Part shown: one piece after another, positions 24,564 to 32,815 of the stretch
How the letters are laid out: every line of letters begins with the position of its first letter
Numbering within the stretch: position 1 is the stretch's first letter
DNA from: Planctomycetota bacterium
GTDB lineage: Bacteria > Planctomycetota > Planctomycetia > Isosphaerales > Isosphaeraceae
DNA length: 40,871 nt
Direction: 5' to 3'
Assembly: GCA_021791715.1 (NCBI GenBank)
Contig: JAJYWB010000059.1
Location: 1-40,871 of the forward strand
Notes under the pieces: model-generated
Databases searched by the model: none
Seen by the model: only the letters and a program-made list of their open reading frames with translations
What the model was told of the DNA's origin: nothing
Program-made: the position numbers and the translations under genes

Positions 24564-26227
24564 GGCGCCCCCACGCTGAGGGGGTTGACCCCCAAAAGTT
24601 GAGTGACGGGTTGATTCGAGACGTCGTCGCCCGAGAAAACGTTTTGCAGATACGTCGACGTTTGAGTGACCGAGGAGGGAAGCATATAAGGACCCGTTCT
24701 GGCGCTCGGGTCGAACGCCCCCGCCTGGTTCTCAATATAAATCAGATTCGGAACCGTGATCGGCATCGGTTGACCGCTGCCGTCGCTGATGTTGCCGTTG
24801 AGCACGGGGTAGCTCGTCGCCAATTGGCCGACCCCCGGAACCATGTCGGACCCTCCCGAGAGGATCAGAAACTTGGTGAAAAACGCGCGCCGCGCCGGGT
24901 AAATATGACCGCGATCCCACAACGTGGGGTCGGGGGGCGAATGCGAACCCGAAAGGACGGTCGTCAACAGGTTCGGTTCCACGATCAAATGAAAGAAACT
25001 TTGAAACGTGTACGCGTTGGGGCTGAGAAGTCCCGTGGGATCGGGCGAGAAACTGAACGTGTTGCCCGAATTCACCTGAGACGACCACCACATCGGCGAG
25101 ACGATCTGCTGGTTGGGATCGAGCGGGTCTTGCTCGCGCGGTTGCAGCGATCCGATCACCACGTTCCCCACATTGCCGGGGGTGAACGCCTGTGTCGACG
25201 AATAGGGCCGCCAGCCGAGCTGATAATCCGACGGATGGAAGATCGGCCAGCGGAAAAAGAGGAGCGGCTTGCCCCACGCGTCGACGAATTCCATCATCCC
25301 GTCGTGATCGGTGTCTTGCACCTCTTTATCGGTGAAATCGTCGGCCTGCAACTGGCTGCCGTAAGGCCCCTGGCCGTAAATCAAGATCGCGTACAAAATC
25401 TCGGATCGCGCGGTGTTGTGCGTATGATTTTGTAAGTTCGTGTGGATCTGGGCGATCTGGCTCGCCGATAATCCCGCGGTCCCTTCGATCAGGTCGTCGA
25501 CCAAACCGTCTTGATTGTTGTCGAGGCCGTCGTATCCTTGCGAACCGTAGCCGAGCTGTTTGTTGATTCCCGCGGCGACTGTGTACGAGGCGCCCATGAT
25601 CCCCGTGCCGAGGAGGTTGTAGTTGGGATTGTAGAGCGGGTCGAGGTTCGCGTTGTCGTGCCACGCTCCGCCGCTTTCGACCGGGATCGCGGTTCCGATC
25701 GGCAAGATGTAACTCGCGTACGGTTGCGGGGGAAGGCTCGTCGAGGCGCCCGATTGATACGGAGTCGCGGCGTAGTTGATCGGGTAATGCGGGTCGTTTT
25801 GCACCAAGAAAACGTCGGGAAATTCGGCTTTCAACCGGTCGAACTGCGCGATCACCTGCGACCGCTGCGAATAGGGGATCGTATACGGATAAGAATTCGC
25901 CGGAACGAGCGGGAGGGTGAGTCCGTTGCCGGGATAAATCGCCGCGATCGCGTTGTGCGCGCCGTTGGCCTCGACGGTCGTCGTTAGGATCGATTGGATC
26001 CGATCGTTGAGCGCCGCCTCGAGCTTGATGATCAGCCCTCGCGTCGCGGTTTCCTGGGCGCGGCGGATCCCGTCTTGCGCCGCGATCATAATGAACGCGA
26101 CGATGATGCCGATGATCAGGATGACGATCAACAGTTCAATCAGCGTGAATCCGGCGAGCCGCGAGCGAGTCGCGGCGCGGAAGAACGCGCTTCGGCAAAT
26201 GGGTCGTCGTCGCTCGAAAGTTCTCAT
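24560..26227 (-). CDS. prepilin-type pseudopilin, second GspG-like (555 aa)
   Basis: ATG 26227 (MRTFERRRPICRSAFF) is chosen over an in-frame GTG at 26269; neither has a convincing ribosome-binding site. After the basic leader comes AGFTLIELLIVILIIGIIVA, with Gly -1 and Glu +5, then AQDGIRRAQETATRGLIIKL EAALNDR in GspG fashion. Two acidic loops, DGLDNNQDGLVDDLIEG (near 25490-25530) and DTDHDGMMEFVDAWGKPL (near 25270-25319), resemble EF-hands. The phrase DAWGKPL is typical of GspG, where a C-terminal calcium site is known. It therefore looks like an enlarged major-pseudopilin relative. The stop overlaps the next start by ATGA. Confidence 0.8.
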   Translation of the reverse strand: MRTFERRRPICRSAFFRAATRSRLAGFTLIELLIVILIIGIIVAFIMIAAQDGIRRAQETATRGLIIKLEAALNDRIQSILTTTVEANGAHNAIAAIYPGNGLTLPLVPANSYPYTIPYSQRSQVIAQFDRLKAEFPDVFLVQNDPHYPINYAATPYQSGASTSLPPQPYASYILPIGTAIPVESGGAWHDNANLDPLYNPNYNLLGTGIMGASYTVAAGINKQLGYGSQGYDGLDNNQDGLVDDLIEGTAGLSASQIAQIHTNLQNHTHNTARSEILYAILIYGQGPYGSQLQADDFTDKEVQDTDHDGMMEFVDAWGKPLLFFRWPIFHPSDYQLGWRPYSSTQAFTPGNVGNVVIGSLQPREQDPLDPNQQIVSPMWWSSQVNSGNTFSFSPDPTGLLSPNAYTFQSFFHLIVEPNLLTTVLSGSHSPPDPTLWDRGHIYPARRAFFTKFLILSGGSDMVPGVGQLATSYPVLNGNISDGSGQPMPITVPNLIYIENQAGAFDPSARTGPYMLPSSVTQTSTYLQNVFSGDDVSNQPVTQLLGVNPLSVGAP

Positions 26228-26509
26228 CGGAATGGTACTCGTCGGCTGAACACGATACGGAGCTTCCACGGCTTACGCGGCGAGGCCGCGCGGTCGCGTT
26301 ACGTCTTCCGTCGCGGACGAACGTCCAACAACGGATGAATCCACATGGATGATGCGTGAAATACGTCGGTCGGTTCGATCGCCTCCGGGTCGCCCCGGGT
26401 CTCGTCGTCGTACTTTCGATCGAACCCTCCGCCTCGGATCTCCTTTCATCAAAAACCTTGTGAATCTTAAATCGCCTTATGCTCTCATCAATCAATCATG
26501 AAAAAACCG

Positions 26510-27718
26510 TTATTGCAATCGACCCGTGGCGAAGTTCGTCACGTTGTCGGCCTCGCGGGAACGCATCAGCGGGTCGGGCTGGCCCGACGATTGGGGGAAG
26601 ATCCCCGCGTCGAGCGGCAGGCGATTTCCCGTCGTCGCGTTCGGGCTGAATTGGCCGCCGATTCCGTACAGGCCGTCGAGTCCCGCCGAGAGGATCTGGA
26701 ACGTGTTGGGGTTGACGAACGTCGTCACGGCGCTCGTCGTCGAGTACGGGGTCGTCGTCGTGTACGGGTTGGGGGCGACCGATTTGACGTAATTCGTCGT
26801 TCCCAGCGTGGGGTCGACGACGCTGAAGTTCGCCGAGAAGGTGCGATAAACGAGTGAACCCGAATAATTCATGTTGTTATCGGTGAGATCGTTGGGATCG
26901 AAACCGCCGATACCCGTCGATTGGTTCATCGGCACGTTGACGTCGTTGGGGTCGTAGCCGTTGTTGCCGTACGAGCTGAAATACGCGTAGAACCGAGCCG
27001 AGCTTCCCGAGCCGATCGGGTCGAGGTAGCCGGGGAAGTTCGTTCCCGTCGCGTCGAAGAGGCGGTTGCCGCGGAACTCGAACAACGGCGCCTCGCGGTT
27101 CGCGGCGAGCGCCGCCGTGGCGAACGGCAGCGGCGGAAACGGATTCGCCGGATTCTTGCCGATTCCCATCATCCCGTACTGCGCGACCCCTCCCGAACCG
27201 ATCGAGCGATTCGAAACCCCTCCCAGGAAAAAGACCAAACATTGATGTCCTTGCAAAACATAAGGACCGTTGAGATTCATTTGCCCGTCGCCGTTGAAAT
27301 CATAAAACGTCCCCAGTTGCAGCGCCCCCGCTCCCAGCCCCGTCATCCTTGGATAGAACTTGCGCAGGTACGAAAGCGACCGTTGCGCGAGCGCCGCGTA
27401 GGTGATGTCGTTGGTCGACGACGACGACGCGAGCGTGGTGAAATTCGCCGAATACTGGTAATAATTCCCCGATTCGTCGAGGAGAATCCGGCTGGGGGGG
27501 AAATCGCCGTATTTCGATTTAAAATCGTTGAGCGCTTGCGTCAGTTGATTCATCTCGCCGATCGCCTGAGCGTCGCGGGCGCGGTCGACGGCGCGGATCA
27601 CCGCGGGAACCAAAAGCGCGATCAGGATGCCGATGATGAGAACCACGGCGAGGAGTTCCACGAGCGTCATGCCGCGGCGCGTCGCGGGTGTCGGGCGGCG
27701 GGCGTGTCGGCGATTCAT
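26510..27718 (-). CDS. GspG-like pseudopilin (402 aa)
   Basis: ATG 27718 has taggag about eight bases upstream. The leader MNRRHARRPTPATRRG is followed by MTLVELLAVVLIIGILIALL: Gly -1, Glu +5. The helix continues DRARDAQAIGEMNQLTQALN and FKSKYGDFPPS, the pattern of GspG major pseudopilins. A DFNGDGQMNLNG loop at residues 140-151 resembles a calcium-binding loop. GspG is usually ~140 residues; the extra C-terminal region is Asn/Thr-rich. It is the first pseudopilin after the gspF gene, the G position. A 282-bp gap (26228-26509) precedes the next pseudopilin gene, so a separate promoter there is possible though I cannot identify one. Confidence 0.83.
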   Translation of the reverse strand: MNRRHARRPTPATRRGMTLVELLAVVLIIGILIALLVPAVIRAVDRARDAQAIGEMNQLTQALNDFKSKYGDFPPSRILLDESGNYYQYSANFTTLASSSSTNDITYAALAQRSLSYLRKFYPRMTGLGAGALQLGTFYDFNGDGQMNLNGPYVLQGHQCLVFFLGGVSNRSIGSGGVAQYGMMGIGKNPANPFPPLPFATAALAANREAPLFEFRGNRLFDATGTNFPGYLDPIGSGSSARFYAYFSSYGNNGYDPNDVNVPMNQSTGIGGFDPNDLTDNNMNYSGSLVYRTFSANFSVVDPTLGTTNYVKSVAPNPYTTTTPYSTTSAVTTFVNPNTFQILSAGLDGLYGIGGQFSPNATTGNRLPLDAGIFPQSSGQPDPLMRSREADNVTNFATGRLQ

Positions 27719-27950
27719 CGAGTCGGTCTCCTAAAGCGGGCGATTACGATCCGTGCGATTCAAGGCGACGCGTACCGCGTCATCACGTGTGCTAATGCTT
27801 TGTTATGTTGAAAAGTTCGCGGTCGACGCCGTCGCGTCCCTCGTCGTTCGCCGAGCGATCGCGTCGAACGATCGCTCGTTGGTTTTGATCCGTCGCGGCG
27901 GCGGGATCGAAGCGAATTCGCCCTCGACCCCGCGTCCGCGGTTCGCGTCG

Positions 27951-29213
27951 TCAACCCCCCGTCAGGCTCGTGATCAGTTTGATCAGCGGCAGGAACAAGG
28001 CGATGACGATAAAGCCGATGATGCTCCCCAACACGACGATCATGATCGGCTCGAGCAAGCTCACCAAGCTTTCCACGAGCATCTCGACCTCTTCGTCGTA
28101 ATTGTCGGCGATCTTGTTGAGCATCGTGTCGAGATCTCCCGTCTCCTCGCCGACGTCGATCATGTTGACGACGATGTCGTCGACGACCCGCGCCTCGCGA
28201 AGCGGTTGCGCGATCGTTTCCCCCTCGCGGATACTTTCATAAACACGCGAGAACGCTCGTTCGAATACCGCGTTCCCCGCGGTGTCGCGGACGATGTTGA
28301 GCGATTCCAAAATCGGCACGCCCGACGAAACGAGCGTTCCCAGCGTGCGCGTCGTCCGCGCCACGGTCGATTTTTCGACGATCGCCCCCATCACCGGAAT
28401 CATCAGTAACAAACGATCGCATATATATGCGCCGAGTTTACTGCGATACATCAGTTTGATGATGATCCAGATCATGAACGGAGTGAGCAGGCAAACCCAG
28501 TAGTATTTGACGACGAACTTGCTCGCCTTGATGAGGAAGATCGTCATCCCCGGCAGATCGACCTTGAAATCCTCGAAGATCGCCTGGAATTTGGGGATGA
28601 TGAAGTAAAGGATGAAGCCGACGATGCCCGTCGCGACGGTGATGACGACGACGGGATAAACCATCGCCGATTTGATCCGCCGTTTGAGCGTTTGGGCTTT
28701 CTCTTTGAAGTCGGCGAGGCGTTGCAGGATGACTTCGAGCGCGCCGCCCGCCTCGCCCGCCTTGATCATGTTGCAATAGAGCCGGTCGAACGCCTTGGGA
28801 TGTTTGCCGAACGCCTCGGAGAGCGTCGAACCGCTTTCGATGTCTTCGACGACGTCTCCGAGCGAGTTCTTGAGCACCCCCGGTTTGCATTGCCCCTCGA
28901 GAATTTTGAGGCTGCGGAGGATCGGCAGGCCGGCGTCCTGAAGCGTCGACAATTGACGCGTGAACAAGCAAAGCTGTTTGTTCGAGATCTTGCCGATCGT
29001 GAACGATTTTTTCCGTCCCCGACCCCCTTTTTTCGCCGATTTCTTCTTGGCCCCGCCCCCTCCCGTCTTCGCCTTGGCGGCTTCGCTGATCTTGGTGACG
29101 AAGAAGCCTTTTTGACGGATGAGCTGCTGCGCCTCCTGTTGCGTCGCGGCGTCGATCGTCGCTTTCACTTCCTTGCCCGTCTGGTCCATCGCCTCATAGG
29201 TGAAAGTCGGCAT
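27951..29213 (-). CDS. gspF: type II secretion / type IV pilus inner-membrane platform protein GspF/PilC
   Basis: GspF is the inner-membrane platform that couples the cytoplasmic ATPase to pseudopilus assembly. The 420-residue length is normal. It begins MPTFTYEAMDQTGKEVKATI, the standard GspF N-terminus. A Lys/Gly-rich linker spans 48-72, then two T2SSF domains with the repeated pattern FTRQLSTLQDAGLPILRSLK and, in the second, ARTTRTLGTLVSSGVPILES. Three membrane segments are visible near 185-212, 238-260 and 388-412. The motif MIDVGEETGDLDTMLNKIAD is typical of the family. It lies between a GspE-type ATPase and the pseudopilin genes. A GGAGA site precedes the ATG. Identification is secure; whether the machine is a T2SS or a pilus is not. 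Confidence 0.95.
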   Translation of the reverse strand: MPTFTYEAMDQTGKEVKATIDAATQQEAQQLIRQKGFFVTKISEAAKAKTGGGGAKKKSAKKGGRGRKKSFTIGKISNKQLCLFTRQLSTLQDAGLPILRSLKILEGQCKPGVLKNSLGDVVEDIESGSTLSEAFGKHPKAFDRLYCNMIKAGEAGGALEVILQRLADFKEKAQTLKRRIKSAMVYPVVVITVATGIVGFILYFIIPKFQAIFEDFKVDLPGMTIFLIKASKFVVKYYWVCLLTPFMIWIIIKLMYRSKLGAYICDRLLLMIPVMGAIVEKSTVARTTRTLGTLVSSGVPILESLNIVRDTAGNAVFERAFSRVYESIREGETIAQPLREARVVDDIVVNMIDVGEETGDLDTMLNKIADNYDEEVEMLVESLVSLLEPIMIVVLGSIIGFIVIALFLPLIKLITSLTGG

Positions 29214-29383
29214 CTTCGTGTTCTCCAGCGGTCTCGGATTCGGGTTCGGTCGCCGCGGTTTCGGGGTCGTTTCGCCGGGCGATCGCGCGATCGACCCGTT
29301 TCGTCCCTCGATCGGCGACTCCCGCGGGGGGGATACGCGGCGGCCCTCGAGGGGAGGGGTCGCCGACCGATCGTCGCCTTAAA

Positions 29384-31108
29384 TCATAAATCGTCGATCA
29401 TGGTTTCACGTAACACGTCGTCGATCGTGGTCAAGCCCGCGTGGATCGCGAGCATGCCCGATTCACGCAACGTACGCATGCCGAACTTGCGGCACGCCTC
29501 GCGAAATTCGTCGAGCGAAACCTCGGCGACGACCATGTCGCGGAGCGTCTCGTTCATCACCACCAACTCATAAATGCCCATTCGTCCTTTGTAACCCGTG
29601 TTGTTGCATCGTTCGCAACCCCGGCCGTAATAAAACTTCTTCGCCGCGGCCTCCTCGGCGGTCATCCCCAGCTCCATGATGATCTCGGGGCTGGGATGGA
29701 ATTCGGTCCGGCAATTGACGCAAATCTTCCGCACCAACCGTTGCGCCAGCACGGCCTCGGTCGTCGCGGTGATGAGGAACGTCGGCAGCCCCATGTCGCG
29801 GAGCCGAGTGACCGCCGACGGCGCGTCGTTCGTGTGGAGCGTGCTGAAGACGATGTGACCCGTCAGCGAAGCCTGCACCGCGATCTCGCACGTTTCCAGG
29901 TCGCGAATCTCGCCGACCAGGATCTTATCGGGGTCTTGGCGGAGGATCGTCCGCAGGCACGCCGCGAACGTCACGCCGATCTCGGGATTAACGGGTACTT
30001 GAATCAAACCTTCGATATCATATTCGACGGGCTCCTCGGTCGTGATGATCTTGTCTTCCACCGAGTTGAGCTCGTTGAGCGTCGCGTAGAGCGTCGTCGT
30101 CTTCCCCGAGGAAGTGGGCCCCGTCACCAGAACGATTCCGTTCGGCTTGCGGATCACCTCGCGCCAGCGTGCGAGCGTGTCCGCGGTCATGCCGATCTTT
30201 TCGAGATCAAGCTGAACGACCGTGCGGTCAAGAATCCGCAACACCACGCTCTCGCCGAACATCGTCGGCAACGTGGAAACGCGGATATCGACCGAGTTGC
30301 CGCCGATGTTCAGCTCGATCCGGCCGTCCTGCGGAAGCCGACGTTCGGCGATATCGAGATTTGACATGACTTTGATACGACTCGAAATCGCCGGGGCGAG
30401 GTGCCGCGGCGGCGGAACGAGTTCGTAAAGCACGCCGTCGACGCGATACCGCATCTTGTATTCTTCTTCAAACGGCTCGAAATGAATGTCCGAAGCCTTG
30501 TCGCGAATCGACAGCAAAAGCACCATGTTGAGCAGTTTGCGAACGGGCGCCGCCTCGGCCATCTCCTCGATCGCCTCGAGGTCGATCGTGTTCTCGTTGC
30601 GTCCCGAGAATCGCGCCAGCCCCTTGTCGGCCTCGATCTGTTTGACGACGTCCTGGATCGATTCTTGCTTCCCCGCGTAGAACCGTTCGATCGCCGCGGC
30701 GACGTCCTCCTCGGAAGCGATCGCGCCTTTGATCGTCACCCCGCCGAGGAACGTCCGCATGCTGTCGAGTGTCGCCGGGTTTTGCGGCTCGGCCATCGCG
30801 ACCGTGATCGATTTGTCTTTTTTATGCTGCGAAACCGGAACGACCTTGAACGATTTGGCCATCGTCTCGTTGACGATCTCGAGCAGGTCGGTGGGAACCG
30901 ACATGTCCGAGAGCTTGACGACCTTCATCCCCAATTGCTCGCCGAGCGCCTTGAACACCTGTTCCTCGGTGGCGACCTTGAGACGAATCGCGACCTTGCC
31001 GAAAAGCTCGCTTCCCCCCTTGTTTTTTTGCTCTTCAAGTACCTTCCACAGGGATTCCTCGTCGAGAATCCCCATCTCCACCATGATCGTTCCCAGTCGC
31101 CGCGCCAT
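29384..31108 (-). CDS. gspE: GspE/PilB-type assembly ATPase, copy 2
   Basis: A cytoplasmic hexameric ATPase that drives pseudopilus assembly. ATG 31108 (MARRLGTIMVEMG) is chosen because aaggcgg precedes it; an earlier in-frame start at 31276 would add an atypical extension. 574 residues. The N-terminal MshEN-type domain covers ~1-150, the catalytic domain ~190-570. Visible motifs are Walker A GPTSSGKTTTL (~329-338), the Asp box ILVGEIRDLET, the His box GHIVFSTLHTND, and a four-Cys zinc site, CVNC (~460) and CERC (~496). It is next to gspF and separated from the PilT gene by 227 bp. It is a paralogue, not a duplicate, of the 32816-34543 ATPase, differing throughout the N-terminal domain. Confidence 0.94.
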   Translation of the reverse strand: MARRLGTIMVEMGILDEESLWKVLEEQKNKGGSELFGKVAIRLKVATEEQVFKALGEQLGMKVVKLSDMSVPTDLLEIVNETMAKSFKVVPVSQHKKDKSITVAMAEPQNPATLDSMRTFLGGVTIKGAIASEEDVAAAIERFYAGKQESIQDVVKQIEADKGLARFSGRNENTIDLEAIEEMAEAAPVRKLLNMVLLLSIRDKASDIHFEPFEEEYKMRYRVDGVLYELVPPPRHLAPAISSRIKVMSNLDIAERRLPQDGRIELNIGGNSVDIRVSTLPTMFGESVVLRILDRTVVQLDLEKIGMTADTLARWREVIRKPNGIVLVTGPTSSGKTTTLYATLNELNSVEDKIITTEEPVEYDIEGLIQVPVNPEIGVTFAACLRTILRQDPDKILVGEIRDLETCEIAVQASLTGHIVFSTLHTNDAPSAVTRLRDMGLPTFLITATTEAVLAQRLVRKICVNCRTEFHPSPEIIMELGMTAEEAAAKKFYYGRGCERCNNTGYKGRMGIYELVVMNETLRDMVVAEVSLDEFREACRKFGMRTLRESGMLAIHAGLTTIDDVLRETMIDDL

Positions 31109-31335
31109 GTCGCAACCGCCTTTTTGAACCGACCTCGCGAACGAGACGGGTTCCAACGAAAGGATCAAAAGATCAAAGCATCCGTCGCCGAACGGCGAAC
31201 CGAAATCGAAACCGCGCACGACCGCCGCCGAATTCCCCCGGCGTGAACCGTCGAGACGAATCGCGGCGCAACCCAACTTGATACGGAGAAATCACTTGGG
31301 CGTGACGCCCGAACCGCGGCGCCCGCCGATCCCGA

Positions 31336-32448
31336 TTAATGTTCCTCCTCTTCCTCCTCCTCTTCGTCTTCGACGATCCCGAGCTTCGCCTTCTCGATCC
31401 GATCGAACAACTCGTCGCGTTTCCGCGCCTTGAGTAAAACCTCGTGATCGTCGACGATCCCCTGTCGCCACAGGTTGTAAAGCGAATCGTCCATCAAAAT
31501 CATCCCGTGCTTCCGCCCGGTTTGAATCGACGAATCAATACGATACGTTTTGTTTTCGCGAATCAGGTTCGAGATCGCCGGTGTGACGACCAGCATCTCG
31601 TAAGCCGCGACAAGCCCCTTCGGCTTCCTCGGCAACAGCGATTGAGCCAAAATGCCGATGATCGCCACCGAGAGCTGGGTGCGAATCTGATCCTGCTGAT
31701 CCTTGGGAAACACGTCGATGATCCGGTTCACCGTTCCCTCGGCCGAATTCGTGTGCAACGTGCCGAATACAATGTGCCCCGTCTCGGCCGCGGTGATCGC
31801 CGCCGAGATCGTCGCCAAATCGCGCATTTCGCCGACCAGAATACAATCGGGGTCCATCCGCAACGCGCGGCGAATCGCCTCGGGAAAGTCGGGAACGTCG
31901 ATGCCGATCTCGCGCTGATTGATCAACGATTTCTTGTGTTTATGATAATACTCGATCGGATCCTCAATCGTGATGATATGACGATCCATGTTGTCGTTGA
32001 TCCAGTTGATCATGCTCGCGAGGCTCGTCGTCTTGCCCGATCCCGTCGGACCCGTGACGAGGATCAGCCCGCGCGGCCGCTGGATCAATTGCTCGACGAC
32101 CGACGGCAGACCGAGCTGCTGGAACGTGAGGAATTCGTTGGGGATCCGCCGCAACACCAGCCCCACGTTGCCGCGCTGCTTGAACACCGCGACCCGAAAC
32201 CGACCCATGTCGCCGAACGCGAAGCCGAAGTCGGTCCCGCCGACCTCCTGCAACTCCTGCTGACACCGCTCGGGCGTGATGCTCTTCATCAGCGCCGTCG
32301 TATCCGCCGATTCGAGCACCTTCGTCGCCAACGGACGCATATGCCCGTGCAGACGAAGCATCGGCGGACTCCCGACCGTCAGGTGAAGGTCGCTCGCCCG
32401 CTGGGTGCATACCGTCTGCAACAACTTGTCGATCAGCAACGTGCCCAT
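31336..32448 (-). CDS. pilT: PilT-type retraction ATPase
   Basis: PilT hydrolyses ATP to depolymerise type IV pili. The 370-residue length and layout are standard: N-terminal SDLHLTVGSPPMLRLHG, Walker A GPTGSGKTTSL (~131-140), DPIEYYHKHKKSLINQREIG, the Asp box ILVGEMRDL, the His box GHIVFGTLHTNSA, and the retraction-family region AYEMLVVTPAISNLIRE. It lacks the CxxC zinc site of the two GspE-type proteins, as expected for PilT. The C-terminus is a strongly acidic tail (DEEEEEEEEH). The start ATG has agaggg a few bases upstream. Its position between two assembly ATPases suggests that the pilus-like fibre made by this cluster can be retracted. Confidence 0.93.
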   Translation of the reverse strand: MGTLLIDKLLQTVCTQRASDLHLTVGSPPMLRLHGHMRPLATKVLESADTTALMKSITPERCQQELQEVGGTDFGFAFGDMGRFRVAVFKQRGNVGLVLRRIPNEFLTFQQLGLPSVVEQLIQRPRGLILVTGPTGSGKTTSLASMINWINDNMDRHIITIEDPIEYYHKHKKSLINQREIGIDVPDFPEAIRRALRMDPDCILVGEMRDLATISAAITAAETGHIVFGTLHTNSAEGTVNRIIDVFPKDQQDQIRTQLSVAIIGILAQSLLPRKPKGLVAAYEMLVVTPAISNLIRENKTYRIDSSIQTGRKHGMILMDDSLYNLWRQGIVDDHEVLLKARKRDELFDRIEKAKLGIVEDEEEEEEEEH

Positions 32449-32815
32449 GAAGCCCTCTCGCCTCCCGAAATTTCACGCCTCGGCGATCTTCGATACCATC
32501 CCCTCACGTCAAGGGGGGGGTTGACTTCGTCCCAAAAACCAGGTGTCAAGCGTCTCGCGAACGCGGGCTATCGAGTTACGTCAAGGCCGAATTCGGTCTC
32601 GGCTTCGGTGGCATTATTCCGCCGCTCGCCCCCTCGATCAAGCGAACCGCGCCGATCGCAACCCCAAAACAACCCGCCACGCGCCTTCAACCCACCCGTT
32701 TCGACCCCGAATCGGCCGATCCGCGACCGTCCGATTCCGGACAAAGCGCCCGATCGCGTCGATCGCTCGCGTTCCGTCGACGCCCCGCGGCGGCGGCTCG
32801 GCGAACCCGCCTCGA
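32449..32815. other. gene-free spacer between the first GspE-type gene and pilT
   Basis: No credible gene. An 83-codon minus-strand frame here is Arg/Gly-rich and unlike any family I know, so I leave it out. No hairpin with a T-run or clear promoter was found. Confidence 0.5.
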
